Of a stretch of DNA of 64,000 nucleotides, positions 8,977 to 18,800 are shown piece by piece (the first letter of the stretch is position 1; each line of letters begins with the position of its first letter). A program made the position numbers and the translations under genes. Origin of the DNA: Calothrix sp. PCC 7716 (lineage in GTDB: Bacteria > Cyanobacteriota > Cyanobacteriia > Cyanobacteriales > Nostocaceae); the NCBI RefSeq assembly GCF_019977735.1, contig NZ_AP025018.1:7072580-7136579 (forward strand). Direction: 5' to 3'. Under the pieces are notes generated by a model. That model made no database searches and was not told the origin of the DNA. It saw only the letters and a program-made list of their open reading frames with translations.

Positions 8977-10275
8977 TTAAGTCCTAGCTTGAGCAAGAAC
9001 TTCTTTATAAAGCCGAGTCAAGAATTGTCCTTTAAATTCCCAACTATAAGATTCTTTGACTCGCTTCCTACCTGCCTCTCCCATACGTAACCTTAGCTCT
9101 GGATTGGTTGCGAGCTTTGACATTGCAAGAGCTATGCCGCTAGCTGCCTGTTCAGGAGTTTTGGCAGGGATTTTAAAACCGGTTTCGTGAGTTATCTGGG
9201 TTGCTGGTCCTCCTAGGTCTAAACAAATTACTGGGCGCCCTGCTGCCATACCTTCTAAGCATACTGTTGGCGAAAAGTCATGAAGGCTGGGGTGAATTAA
9301 AGCGCAGCATTGCTCTAGTTTTTGTAAAGTCTCTTCACGAGGTAGCGCCCCAAAAAAACGTACTCGGTCGGCAATATTTAGCTTACTAGCTAAAGCTTCT
9401 AGGCGCTGTCGTTCTGGTCCGTCTCCGACAACCCAGTACTCACCCCCTTCTAAATTTGCCTCAGCAAAGGCGCGTAAGCCTAGATGGAATCCTTTCCAAT
9501 GAAGCAAACGACCCATGCTGATAAATCGTACAGGAGTCTCCACTGACGAAACAGCTAACTTTTCAAACCTTGCAAGCTCTTGTTGATTAATTCCAGTTTG
9601 CCCAACTATAGTTTCAATTCGTTTGGTACCCAAGGCACTCAAGCAAGCAGAAGTTTCTGGTGTTGCCACTATAGCTACCGCACTCCTTCGAGCAGTTAGG
9701 TAAACAAACGGATCTCGCTCTCCTATCCAACGGCTCAAGTCCCGCAAGGTCTCATAAAATTTACCACTTAAACTGAAGTCTCTCCGGAAGCTTGACGGCG
9801 CCACTTCTCCACCACCGACTGGTCCCCAAACAAAGGGTATGGGTAAAAGAGAAAGAAACGACGGAGCGCAGTACCTACCGTAAGTTACGTGGTGTACTAA
9901 GTTGAAATTAATTTCTTGATGAAGTTTTCGAGCGACTGAGTAGGCACCAATTTGCCAGAAATAGTAATGGAGATGTACTCCCCTATCCCCTTTTTTCCAC
10001 CATCTAGCCCAGTAAGGTAGGTCATAGTATACAAAGTTAAGTCCAGGAATTGGATTTTTGGCAAGCTCAGTCTCGATACTTGAGCGATTTTCACTGCGAG
10101 TGATCACCCATACCTCTTTACAGTGCTTTACCAGTTCCTGAGCCATATTCCAGCCCACTCCTGGCTCAGAACCTTTATCTGGTCTGCAAGCGTAAGCGGA
10201 TATTAGAACTTTGGAACTTTCCAAATTATTATTACTACTACTACTACTATTATTGTGTATTTGCTCAACTATCAT
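8977..10275 (-). CDS. GT4-family glycosyltransferase with Ser/Asn N-terminal tract
   Basis: 432 residues. Residues 9-17 are SSSSSNNNL, encoded by a trinucleotide repeat, before the fold begins at VLISAYACRPDKGSEPGVGWNMA, a hallmark opening of one GT4 subgroup. The C-terminal half has FISMGRLLHWKGFHLGLRAF and HDFSPTVCLEGMAAGRPVI, where the first Glu of E-x7-E is Asp. Probable repeat-unit glycosyltransferase. The homopolymeric tract is probably disordered and dispensable. Substrate unknown. Confidence 0.88.
   Translation of the reverse strand: MIVEQIHNNSSSSSNNNLESSKVLISAYACRPDKGSEPGVGWNMAQELVKHCKEVWVITRSENRSSIETELAKNPIPGLNFVYYDLPYWARWWKKGDRGVHLHYYFWQIGAYSVARKLHQEINFNLVHHVTYGRYCAPSFLSLLPIPFVWGPVGGGEVAPSSFRRDFSLSGKFYETLRDLSRWIGERDPFVYLTARRSAVAIVATPETSACLSALGTKRIETIVGQTGINQQELARFEKLAVSSVETPVRFISMGRLLHWKGFHLGLRAFAEANLEGGEYWVVGDGPERQRLEALASKLNIADRVRFFGALPREETLQKLEQCCALIHPSLHDFSPTVCLEGMAAGRPVICLDLGGPATQITHETGFKIPAKTPEQAASGIALAMSKLATNPELRLRMGEAGRKRVKESYSWEFKGQFLTRLYKEVLAQART
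10225..10254. repeat. Trinucleotide repeat (ATT/ACT units) inside a glycosyltransferase gene
   Basis: Ten consecutive triplets of ATT then ACT then ATT on the + strand, read on the other strand as Asn and Ser codons. Because units are 3 bp, length changes would alter tract length without breaking the reading frame. Confidence 0.8.
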
Positions 10276-10345
10276 GTTTAGGTTGCCTCAACTGTTAGTT
10301 CTATTTGAGAAAATTAATTTTCCTTTATTACCCTGCATTACTAGC

Positions 10346-11491
10346 TTATAAATTCATCAGTAAATTTTTCACGGTTTGTCCGGCTATCGTCCAGTTAAGA
10401 CGTGATTTATATTCATGAAAACTAGAAAGTGCTAGTTTTTTGTATTCTGAGTAGTTTATAAATAAGTCTGAAATATATTTACAATACTCGTTTATATTGG
10501 CATCTAAAGTAAATAACTTACCATTAACATTATCTGTTACTGCTGTGGGAATACCGCCAGCTTTGGTAGCTAAAGATGGAACTCCAAAGGAACTGGCTTC
10601 ACAAAAAACGACCCCGAAGCACTCTGCTCTTGAAGGTAAAATTAAAAAGTGTGAATCAGCCAGCAATTGAGATATCTTTTGTTGCCCTTCTCTAGTGGAT
10701 TTACTAATAAAACCGAGATGCTTCACATAACTTGGAAGTGGTTCATCAATAATTGGTTTACAGCCAACGATGGTTAATTCCGTATCCAGACCTGACTGAT
10801 TTAAAGCTTTAGTAACTTCAAAAGCAATATCCCCCCCTTTACGAAACCAGTCAACACCAAGAAACAGCAATTTACACTTGTTTGATGGTCTAGACTCAAT
10901 CAAATCTTTAATTTCATCAAAGCTTTGGTGATTCTCAAGGTTGGCGCCAAAAGGTACGACTTTGACTTTAGATGGATCAGCATTGTAATCCTCAATAGCC
11001 GAACGAGCTGCCCACTCAGAGGCATAAATAGCTAATTGGCATTTCTGCAAGACAAGATTCTCCACCAAGTGCCCATGTTTAATTGTCTCTTTACAGAGAT
11101 TACTGTAGTGGGGATAGAAATTTAACATGGCTGCGAAAGTAGAATCTGCCCAAAATACCTTTGGTTGATCGCATTCCAAGTAAGCTATAGGATTAGGTGT
11201 TATGCTAAACACAATATCTGTTTTAATTTCAGATAATTTTTGATAAACTTGCTTTGCATATTCCTTCAAAATTATAGGCTCAGGGTCTTTAAGATATCTT
11301 TTTCTGTAAAAAAAATCATTGAAATGATGCTTGCTTTTACGCATAGCTTTCAAAAAAAACTTATCCTTTAACGGTCCTAGATACTCAAGAGGAATGGATT
11401 GCTGCTTGAGTGTTTGAGCAATATAATAAGAGAGGCCAGACCAATTCTTTATTTCTAATGGATCGTAATTTGTAACGTAAGCTAGATTCAT
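10346..11491 (-). CDS. GT4-family glycosyltransferase
   Basis: 381 residues. The N-terminal half is unusual (MNLAYVTNYDPLEIKNWSGLSYYIAQ). The C-terminal half is clear: LLFLGVDWFRKGGDIAFEVTKAL, then LPSRAECFGVVFCEASSFG with the E-x7-E pair. The KGG.DIA form resembles GT4 enzymes of cyanobacterial and proteobacterial exopolysaccharide clusters. AT-richer than its neighbours. Part of the leftward operon; donor unknown. Confidence 0.87.
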   Translation of the reverse strand: MNLAYVTNYDPLEIKNWSGLSYYIAQTLKQQSIPLEYLGPLKDKFFLKAMRKSKHHFNDFFYRKRYLKDPEPIILKEYAKQVYQKLSEIKTDIVFSITPNPIAYLECDQPKVFWADSTFAAMLNFYPHYSNLCKETIKHGHLVENLVLQKCQLAIYASEWAARSAIEDYNADPSKVKVVPFGANLENHQSFDEIKDLIESRPSNKCKLLFLGVDWFRKGGDIAFEVTKALNQSGLDTELTIVGCKPIIDEPLPSYVKHLGFISKSTREGQQKISQLLADSHFLILPSRAECFGVVFCEASSFGVPSLATKAGGIPTAVTDNVNGKLFTLDANINEYCKYISDLFINYSEYKKLALSSFHEYKSRLNWTIAGQTVKNLLMNL

Positions 11492-11608
11492 AGTTTTTCA
11501 TCTCACTAAATTTAAAACGTCAACTTAATCAAAAATATATAGACAATTAAAATGCTCAATGGTTATGTTTGAGTTGCCTCAGTTGTTAGTTTGATTTTTT
11601 TAATTCTT

Positions 11609-12736
11609 TTATTTACCGTGCATTACTAATTTTTCATAACTTTCAGCGACTTGTTCGGCTGTCATTTCCCAGGTAAATAATTTTGCTCTCTCAAGTCCTT
11701 TATCTCTAAGCAATTGCCTATATTCACCATCAGACTGCACACGACATACAGCTTCTACAATTGCCTGAATATCCATCGGTTCAACCAAAATAGCCGCATC
11801 TCCTGCCACTTCTGGTAAAGATGTAACATTTGAAGTAATTACAGGTGTTCCACAAGCCATTGCTTCTAGAATTGTCATGCCAAACCCTTCATAAAGTGAC
11901 GGTGAAAGCAGAATGTCGGCACCATTGTAAATTTTTACTAAAGTGGTTTTGTCTGGCTTTCCCAAATAAGTTATACAGTCTTCAAGGTTGTATGTCTGGA
12001 TAAATTCTTTCTGCTCGCTGGTGAAATCTGCACCTGTTTTTAAGAGATGTATCGGTACGCCCTTAGCTTTCAATGCTTCTAGAGCTTTTAAAGCAGTAAA
12101 AACGTTTTTGCGAGGATGATTTGAGCCAACGTTTAACAGGCAAATTTTCTCTGGCGAAATTTTATATTGCTGTCGGAAAACTTCTACTTCTGTTTGTGGA
12201 AGAGGACGAAATATGGATTCAACGGCATTAGGAACGACTGTTAAGCGTTCTGGCCTCACATTCAGGATTTGTACGACATCCTTAGCTGTATAAGCAGAGA
12301 CAGTAATAATACGGTTAGCTTTACGTATGCCTTTTACAGCAAGCTTCCAAATTGCCATGCTGATGCTGGCAATACGTGCTTCGGAAGATATATTATCTGG
12401 TTGGATAAAATTAATTAAATCGTGGCAGGTGACGATGATTGGCTTGCCAGTATTTTTTAGCCAGTATACAAAGTGACCATCGCTGTGGTCGATGATGTGA
12501 AAAAGGTCTGCTTCCTGCTTTTTGACTATTAGAGGATAGTGCAAGTAACGTTCATAATATTTCCACAAGCCATTTAACAAAGAATTTCTCTTGTTTTGCT
12601 TTTCTTCAGGTGAGGTGGTTAATTCAATAATTTCCCAGTTTGGTCGCACACTTTTAAGACCGCTGACTAATCCATCGGCATGAACATCCATACTGAAGGA
12701 AGCTCCCAGCGCTCTACGGACAATTGCTACACGCAT
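11609..12736 (-). CDS. GT4-family glycosyltransferase
   Basis: 375 residues. The N-terminal half contains [15 protein letters not shown] and [10 protein letters not shown]; the C-terminal half contains [20 protein letters not shown] and [23 protein letters not shown], with intact E-x7-E followed by [15 protein letters not shown]. This is a textbook GT4 pattern, similar to mannosyl- and rhamnosyl-transferases. It starts 13 bp downstream of the preceding gene's stop, so the two are likely translated from one message. Confidence 0.9.
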   Translation of the reverse strand: MRVAIVRRALGASFSMDVHADGLVSGLKSVRPNWEIIELTTSPEEKQNKRNSLLNGLWKYYERYLHYPLIVKKQEADLFHIIDHSDGHFVYWLKNTGKPIIVTCHDLINFIQPDNISSEARIASISMAIWKLAVKGIRKANRIITVSAYTAKDVVQILNVRPERLTVVPNAVESIFRPLPQTEVEVFRQQYKISPEKICLLNVGSNHPRKNVFTALKALEALKAKGVPIHLLKTGADFTSEQKEFIQTYNLEDCITYLGKPDKTTLVKIYNGADILLSPSLYEGFGMTILEAMACGTPVITSNVTSLPEVAGDAAILVEPMDIQAIVEAVCRVQSDGEYRQLLRDKGLERAKLFTWEMTAEQVAESYEKLVMHGK

Positions 12737-12749
12737 GACTAACTGCTCC

Positions 12750-13952
12750 TTACTTGCTTTGAATCCCCAAAGCCGTGTTGGGGTTAGATGTTGATACAGA
12801 TGGAACTAAGGTACCCTGCTGTTTAACAGCGTTGCTCCACAGGTTAATTAATCGTTCAGCTATTTTTTCATGACTGTAGTTTTGGTTTACCCTGTTAAGG
12901 CTGTATTGTGCTGCTTCTGATCTCCAACCAGGGTCAGAAATTAGGCGTGCCAGAATAGCTGCTAGCTCTTGGGCATTGCCTTCTGCAAACACAAGATCGG
13001 ATCGACCAATTACGTTGGGAATTTCTCCACAGGTAGAACCAACAACTGGTATCCCCGTTGCCATTGCCTCAATTAATACATGACCAAATTGCTCTTTCCA
13101 GGTTGCAATGGTACGTGAAGGCAAAACTAATACATCAAATTGTTTCATTTCCTGGGGAACTTCTTCGTGACGCAATCCACCCCGCCAGGTAATAAATTCA
13201 TCTACATTTTGTTTCTGCGCCTCTTGCCTAAAAGTAAGCTCATCAGAACCTGAGCCGCATAAAACAATTTTGAATTGGTAATTTTGTTCGCGTAGTAGGC
13301 GGGCTGCGGTAATCAGTGTGTTTATGCCTTTGTGGAAGGATAAACGTCCCACAAAGCCAATGCAAAGTTCAGAGTTTTCTACCTTATGTTGCTGGGGCGC
13401 AAATAGTGTAGTATCTACTCCCATTTGGGGCATTACCTCAACAGGGTTTTGATAACCCCATTTCTTTACCAATTCTCCGCCTTCGCAATTGCCAGCAATG
13501 ATGAATTTTGCTGTATTCATGACAAATTGGCGTATCCAGCGACGAAACCGCGATAGTTGTCGATCCATATTCTCCCAGCCGAAAAATACTACTGGCTTAT
13601 TGAGTAGTTTTGCCCACAAGGCGATTTCAAAACCTGAAAGTGAAAATACTTCTTGCTCGACTTGTATAATATCCGGACGAAAGTCAATTATTGCTTTCAA
13701 AACTGCCAAGGGGGAATAAATAAAGGCGCCAGCTCGTCCTGAAAAAAAGACTTGAGTGGGATAATATTTAATTCTCGGATAAGGCTTCTCAAGTTCAAAT
13801 TGCTTGTTCCACTGTACAGCTTTCCATCGCTTAGGAGCAAGCAAGCCCACTTCTGCGCCAGCTGCGGCGATTGCATCTAACTTACCCTGATTAACTCCGA
13901 CTACATATGTGTGACTAACAAAAAGTACTCGTATTGATGAAACAGTGTCCAT
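12750..13952 (-). CDS. GT4-family glycosyltransferase
   Basis: 400 residues. The N-terminal half has VLFVSHTYVVGVNQGKLDAIA and FRPDIIQVEQEVFSLSGFE. The C-terminal half has IGFVGRLSFHKGINTLITAA and E-x7-E in EQFGHVLIEAMATGIPVVGS. The opening pattern is shared with GT4 proteins of bacterial exopolysaccharide loci. Predicted cytoplasmic, acting on the lipid-linked glycan. The last ~20 residues are low-complexity (Ser, Asn, Thr). Confidence 0.9.
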   Translation of the reverse strand: MDTVSSIRVLFVSHTYVVGVNQGKLDAIAAAGAEVGLLAPKRWKAVQWNKQFELEKPYPRIKYYPTQVFFSGRAGAFIYSPLAVLKAIIDFRPDIIQVEQEVFSLSGFEIALWAKLLNKPVVFFGWENMDRQLSRFRRWIRQFVMNTAKFIIAGNCEGGELVKKWGYQNPVEVMPQMGVDTTLFAPQQHKVENSELCIGFVGRLSFHKGINTLITAARLLREQNYQFKIVLCGSGSDELTFRQEAQKQNVDEFITWRGGLRHEEVPQEMKQFDVLVLPSRTIATWKEQFGHVLIEAMATGIPVVGSTCGEIPNVIGRSDLVFAEGNAQELAAILARLISDPGWRSEAAQYSLNRVNQNYSHEKIAERLINLWSNAVKQQGTLVPSVSTSNPNTALGIQSK

Positions 13953-14066
13953 ATAAAATAACCAGATTTAAACATATTAATATAAATTGTCATTCTTTGT
14001 TTCACAAAGATTCTAGGTTTCGCGCAACACTCTCTAAGTAAGAGCTTTCTTGAAATCATCTCGTTT

Positions 14067-15143
14067 TTATGACTTAACAACCACTCTTTTACTAATTAAT
14101 AAGCGAATTGTGCTTAGAATTTGGGCGATTATCTTCGGACGAAAATGTGGTGCCAATAACCAATCGATGGCTGGTTTTGCCAAGGGTAAAGGCATTAGCG
14201 CAACCCAAATAAACCACAAGCTAAAAATAATTCGTTTCTGCCAGTTGTAAGTGGAATATTTCCAGAGCGCGCGAATACCCCAATACATAAGAACAATTGA
14301 GCGGTCACTTTTGACTAAATGTTCTTGTGGTTCGAGTTTTAAAGAAGCAAGACGCGACCAAACCCTACCAAAAAATCGTATATTCAAATCGCTAGGAACT
14401 TCATAACCTAACTCAGTAGCCTTTTGTTGTAGGAGCGCGCAACGTTGCAAATCATGACGTACAAACCTACGTATACGCTCGGCACTAACTGTGGTCAACG
14501 CCCACTGATTAGTAGTATGAATACGGTAAGCTCCTAATGATTCTTGGATGGCGCCAACTTCCCCATACAGTGGAATTAAAACAGATAAATAATCATCAGA
14601 AGTTGTATTGAACTCATCAGGGATAGGAAAAACATTCTCCATCGCCTTACGACTAAGTGCATTACCACTGGTGGGGGTACCTATATAAACCCCTACTGAT
14701 ATTACACTTTTCCATACTTCTCCAATCGAAAGCGGCTGATTTCCTTGCGGATAAGAAAAACCACGAGATTCACCCGACGCATCTACCACATTTAAATGGT
14801 AATGTACTTTGGCAAACTTTGGTTCCCACATACCAACAATGCGTTTAACAGCATATGGATACAGGTAATCATCAGCATCGAGAAAGATGATAATTTCGCC
14901 CTTACTAGCTGCAAAACCAGTGTTAAAAGCTTTACCTTGTTTGCCATTTGTTTGGAAGATGGCGATAATGCGTGAGTCATAACTAACAATAATATCGCGT
15001 GAGTTATCAGTCGAGCCGTCATCGACAACAATAACTTCCGTATTAGGGTAAGTTTGATTTAAGGCACTGTCGATTGCCTGTGTTAAGAATTGGGCGTAAT
15101 TATAGTTGTTAACAATAATGCTGACTAAAGGGCTGTCTGTCAC
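14067..15143 (-). CDS. GT2-family glycosyltransferase
   Basis: 358 residues, GT-A fold. The start reads PLVSIIVNNYNYAQFLTQAIDSAL, followed by VIVVDDGSTDNS (nucleotide binding) and the metal-binding DADDY. The C-terminal ~60 residues are hydrophobic (IIFSLWFIWVALMPLPLAKP) and may lie on the membrane. It is a paralogue of the next gene in the operon: both share QAIDSALNQTY and VIVVDDGSTDNSRDII. Probably transfers one sugar of the repeat unit. Confidence 0.88.
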   Translation of the reverse strand: MTDSPLVSIIVNNYNYAQFLTQAIDSALNQTYPNTEVIVVDDGSTDNSRDIIVSYDSRIIAIFQTNGKQGKAFNTGFAASKGEIIIFLDADDYLYPYAVKRIVGMWEPKFAKVHYHLNVVDASGESRGFSYPQGNQPLSIGEVWKSVISVGVYIGTPTSGNALSRKAMENVFPIPDEFNTTSDDYLSVLIPLYGEVGAIQESLGAYRIHTTNQWALTTVSAERIRRFVRHDLQRCALLQQKATELGYEVPSDLNIRFFGRVWSRLASLKLEPQEHLVKSDRSIVLMYWGIRALWKYSTYNWQKRIIFSLWFIWVALMPLPLAKPAIDWLLAPHFRPKIIAQILSTIRLLISKRVVVKS

Positions 15144-15278
15144 CTCTTACTCTCCTAAGTTCATCAAAATAACAATGCGTTTTTATATTTATGTCCAAAC
15201 CCTCACTGACATAATTTTCAAAAGTAAAACTGACTACAGAAATATTATTTATAATTAGCTTTTTAATGAGTTAACCAG

Positions 15279-16253
15279 CTATAATAGAGGAACAAATCCT
15301 AATTTTATAAAGTAACAAAAACTTTTTAAATTGGCTTCAAAACTTTCCATAAATGGGACAAGAGAAAAATATTTTTTAATTAATTCGTCATAATTTACTT
15401 CATTATTTTTGCTTCTCCAATAAGTTGCTAATCCCTTGGTAAATAATTTTTTGCTTAACTTTGAAAATTCCGGAAAATTCACTCGCATCCAATAAGCAGT
15501 AATCATATTTATTTCTGCATACATTCTTCTCTTTTTATCTTGAGAGATTGTTGAGTTAGAGTAAGTATTATTATGTAATCTAAAAACGCCTAAGTTATTT
15601 TTTATACTAAATCCTATACCCAAACCTACTACTAAATACTTGATATATAAGTCTGTAATAGCCATACCCGAAAAACCTTTAACTTCAGGTAGCGGAAATA
15701 TCTTTTCTAAGACTGCTTTGGAAAAGCATAAGTTTGATGTTGAAGGCGTAAAATTAGGTAGTTCTGCATTTATAATATTAGTTCTAAAATCAATTATTTT
15801 TGGTGATTCAGAGTGAATATTATAATTTTTATCAACTAGCTCTTTAAAATTAGTGCTAAATATTTCTTCTGATTTAATCGGAGCAGATTGATGAAAAACC
15901 CAATCAATATTTGGTTGAGATTTAAATAAATTAACTACCTCTGATACTTTTTCAGGTAAGAAGATGTCATCCGAATCAAGCAAACAAATAATCTCTCCAT
16001 GACTTGCAGCAAAACCCGCATTCATTGCTGATGCTTGTCCACCATTAAGCTTAAAAATAGGAATAATTTGATTGCCATATTTATTAATAATATCTCGAGA
16101 ATTATCTGTAGACCCGTCATCTACTACTATAACTTCAGTATTTACATATGTTTGATTCAAAGCACTATCTATAGCCTGTTTTAAATAGGGCGCATAGTTG
16201 TAGTTATTAATGAGAACGCTAACTAATGGTTGGTCTTTTTGATAAGAATTCAT
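15279..16253 (-). CDS. GT2-family glycosyltransferase, tandem paralogue
   Basis: 324 residues from MNSYQKDQPLVSVLINN. An ATG ten codons upstream is also possible, but alignment with the neighbouring paralogue favours this one. It has GT-A motifs VDDGSTDNS and LLDSDDI. The N-terminal 100 residues closely match the adjacent GT2 gene, while the C-terminal halves differ, which suggests duplication followed by change of acceptor specificity. The gene is notably AT-rich. Confidence 0.87.
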   Translation of the reverse strand: MNSYQKDQPLVSVLINNYNYAPYLKQAIDSALNQTYVNTEVIVVDDGSTDNSRDIINKYGNQIIPIFKLNGGQASAMNAGFAASHGEIICLLDSDDIFLPEKVSEVVNLFKSQPNIDWVFHQSAPIKSEEIFSTNFKELVDKNYNIHSESPKIIDFRTNIINAELPNFTPSTSNLCFSKAVLEKIFPLPEVKGFSGMAITDLYIKYLVVGLGIGFSIKNNLGVFRLHNNTYSNSTISQDKKRRMYAEINMITAYWMRVNFPEFSKLSKKLFTKGLATYWRSKNNEVNYDELIKKYFSLVPFMESFEANLKSFCYFIKLGFVPLL

Positions 16254-16366
16254 AATTTCACTAGACTTAAGTATATAGTTCATAATTTTACTGAAAGGTA
16301 TTGCAATTAGTGGAATAAGTTAGCATTTTTACAACTAATCATAGCTGATTAGAATATGACTTATAA

Positions 16367-17290
16367 TTATTCTCTTTTTGAAATGCCGCCAAAGTACAGT
16401 CTAAATTTTTCAACAATCACAACATATCTAGTAAAAAACATTACTCGAACGAATTGAAGTTTTTGTGAGGTTTCATTTAATTTGGGATTTTTCCAAATTC
16501 GATAAAAACTTCTAAAGGGGGGTTTAAAAATATCAATAAAATCCATTGCTATTTCTAATGATGAAGGATTTTTGCTCATCAGAACATCATGGCGCCCGCC
16601 CACAAATCTAGCAATCCTTTTTTGAAGTTGAGCAAACGAATATCGAGCAGGATGTTTTATACAAACATTATCTCCATAAACCTGCTTATAACCTGCTGCA
16701 AAGACACGCTCTCCCCATTCGCGATCGCCAGCAGATTTCAGCTTCTCGTCAAAATTGCCAACATTATCAATTACATGTTTGAATGTAAAGAGATTTGCAG
16801 TCACACCAAAGTGGCCATTTTGTACACAGAGTTCCTGATTAAAACCCAGTTCAATGCTTTCATAAAGTTCTACTGAAGTTGGTTGCTGGGGATTTTGAAA
16901 GAAAAAGTCTATCCTACCAGCTACTAATCCGCAGTTAGGGGTGCTGAGGATATTTTCTACACCTTTTTCAATCCAATCTAAAGCTGGGATACAATCAGAA
17001 TCGGTAAAAGCTAAAATTTCACCTTTTGCAATTGATATTCCTTTATTTCTAGCTACATAAGAACCAGGTTGGCTTTCATAAGCAAATTGTGTTTGACTAA
17101 ATTGAATAACTACACTTTTGAGATCCTCTTGGGAAGCATTATCAACGACTATTACCTCATATAAATCTTTTGAATAGGTTTGATTTTCTAGCGCTTGTAA
17201 ACAAAGCTTCAGGCGCTCGGAGTCATTGAAAACTGGAATGATCACTGAGACAAATTCTTGGACTAAGTAATTAGTAAGTGCATTTACCAT
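16367..17290 (-). CDS. GT2-family glycosyltransferase
   Basis: 307 residues with VSVIIPVFNDSERLKLCLQAL, VIVVDNASQ, the SYVARNKGI motif and metal-binding AFTDSDCIP, then the GDREWGERV acceptor-site segment typical of GT2 enzymes of exopolysaccharide loci. The first gene transcribed after a ~270-bp gap, so it may have its own promoter or be reached from the pyruvyltransferase gene upstream. Confidence 0.88.
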   Translation of the reverse strand: MVNALTNYLVQEFVSVIIPVFNDSERLKLCLQALENQTYSKDLYEVIVVDNASQEDLKSVVIQFSQTQFAYESQPGSYVARNKGISIAKGEILAFTDSDCIPALDWIEKGVENILSTPNCGLVAGRIDFFFQNPQQPTSVELYESIELGFNQELCVQNGHFGVTANLFTFKHVIDNVGNFDEKLKSAGDREWGERVFAAGYKQVYGDNVCIKHPARYSFAQLQKRIARFVGGRHDVLMSKNPSSLEIAMDFIDIFKPPFRSFYRIWKNPKLNETSQKLQFVRVMFFTRYVVIVEKFRLYFGGISKRE

Positions 17291-17508
17291 TGAATCAACA
17301 CCAAGGTAATAAATAAAAACGGTTGATTTTATATAGGAAACTTGTCTGGTTTTTAATTTTTTTCCAGATCAAACTCTTCTAAAAAGAGAATTTCAGTCTC
17401 ACTATATTTTTAAGAATAGAATTGGAGTGCAATATATATACTAAGCAGAACCACTTTAAAAATAGCTTACTATCACCTATTGCATGGCAAAGATTATTGG
17501 TGTGAGCA

Positions 17509-17530
17509 GCACAGCTTTTAAAAGCTGTGC
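17509..17530. repeat. Perfect 22-bp palindrome
   Basis: GCACAGCTTTT followed exactly by its reverse complement, in the gap just downstream of the leftward pyruvyltransferase gene. No U-run follows on either strand, so it is not a standard terminator. An RNA-processing hairpin or protein site are both possible. Confidence 0.55.
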
Positions 17531-17562
17531 CTTTCGTGTCTACTTAATTAGTCAATATTTTG

Positions 17563-18708
17563 CTAATTAGACAATAGATTGTAAATTTCTTCCCACATAT
17601 TAGATGTAAGTTTTTTTTGCTCTTGGCTTGCATATTCCAATCGTTCTAGTAATAAAGAACGATTTGGTTCATCAGTAATCAAATCAATTTTTTGCTTGAT
17701 TTCTTCTTCTGAGCTAATTGAAGCAATCAAACATTCGGGGCAATTATAATCTTTTAGGAGCATCTGATATTTATGACTCCATCCGCTTGCTATACTAGGA
17801 ATTCCTTGTGAAAGTGCATTTATTAAACCATGAAATCTAGAACTAACTACTGCATAGCAATTACCAAGTATACCTTTAATATACAAGGGATTTCTTTCTG
17901 AAATAATTTCAAGTGATTCTCCGAACTTTTTCTGAATACGAAATGCCAAACCACTATCTTCAGTATCATGAACTAAAATAAATGGCTTTAATTCTTTCTC
18001 AAGGAAAATTTTTGCACAAGTTTCTAAAAAGTAAATGTAGCGGTTTTTTACTTCTTCAGAGGTTTTATCAGTCATCCTGATATTAGGAATAATACACGCG
18101 CGTTTGAAGCTAGTGTCAAAGTAATCCGGTACAGTTCCTTTGACCAGATTAGTAAAGTCTGGTGCTATCTTAATGTGGGAAGATTCAATTCCTAACTCCA
18201 TGAGATATTTGTAAGAAATAGCTTCCCTTGCAAAAATCAAGTCGGTATTTTTTACTACTTCGATAAAAGCTTTCTTTACCTGTGTGTTTTCAAAAGGTCC
18301 AAAAGCTTGAGGCAGTAAAATAACTTTTTTACCCTCTTTTCGACATTTCTTGGCTAAATTCGCCATTACTGCTGATTTCTCAGCACCCCACTGATCCGAA
18401 TAATTAAAACCAGAAGCATCTAGAACTGCATCAATTTGCGAATAAGTTACTAAACCAAACGAATTTTTTGTTTTTTGAGGAATTAAATTTAGGAAGGAGT
18501 TAAGAGATGATCCAATAAGAGGGAACTTTTTATCTGACCATAAAAGTTGATAAAGCCCCAATGGAGATCTTTGGCGAAAAGACCCAACTTTAGGGCGAAT
18601 TGCCACAATATTCTTCTCATTCCACTCAGACATTTTTTGAACAACTGCATGGAGCATTAATTCAGCTCCTTTGTTCTCAAATTGTACTCCTCTAATCTCA
18701 GTAATCAT
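17563..18708 (-). CDS. Polysaccharide pyruvyltransferase family protein
   Basis: 381 residues. Starts MITEIRGVQFENKGAELML, the usual opening of PS_pyruv_trans (CsaB/WcaK-like) enzymes, with LPQAFGPFENTQVK and, near residue 310, VVSSRFHGLINALSQGIPSIA, the conserved His-containing motif. Such enzymes transfer pyruvate from phosphoenolpyruvate to a sugar hydroxyl to form a ketal, adding negative charge to the polysaccharide. The neighbouring nitroreductase-like gene is upstream in the same direction. The stretch 16.6-20.1 kb lacks the GGCGCC hexamer common elsewhere. Confidence 0.87.
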   Translation of the reverse strand: MITEIRGVQFENKGAELMLHAVVQKMSEWNEKNIVAIRPKVGSFRQRSPLGLYQLLWSDKKFPLIGSSLNSFLNLIPQKTKNSFGLVTYSQIDAVLDASGFNYSDQWGAEKSAVMANLAKKCRKEGKKVILLPQAFGPFENTQVKKAFIEVVKNTDLIFAREAISYKYLMELGIESSHIKIAPDFTNLVKGTVPDYFDTSFKRACIIPNIRMTDKTSEEVKNRYIYFLETCAKIFLEKELKPFILVHDTEDSGLAFRIQKKFGESLEIISERNPLYIKGILGNCYAVVSSRFHGLINALSQGIPSIASGWSHKYQMLLKDYNCPECLIASISSEEEIKQKIDLITDEPNRSLLLERLEYASQEQKKLTSNMWEEIYNLLSN

Positions 18709-18800
18709 TTTAACTCTCCATTTACATAAATATATGTTTGACTAAGATGAATCAATTGCATTAACAATCCATTTATTTATTCTTCACTAATTACTAACAA

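Noticed and set aside
16719-16732. HIP1 octamer GCGATCGC as a lineage marker
   Set aside because: Only one copy was noticed, so HIP1 is not the dominant palindrome here and is not used for classification.
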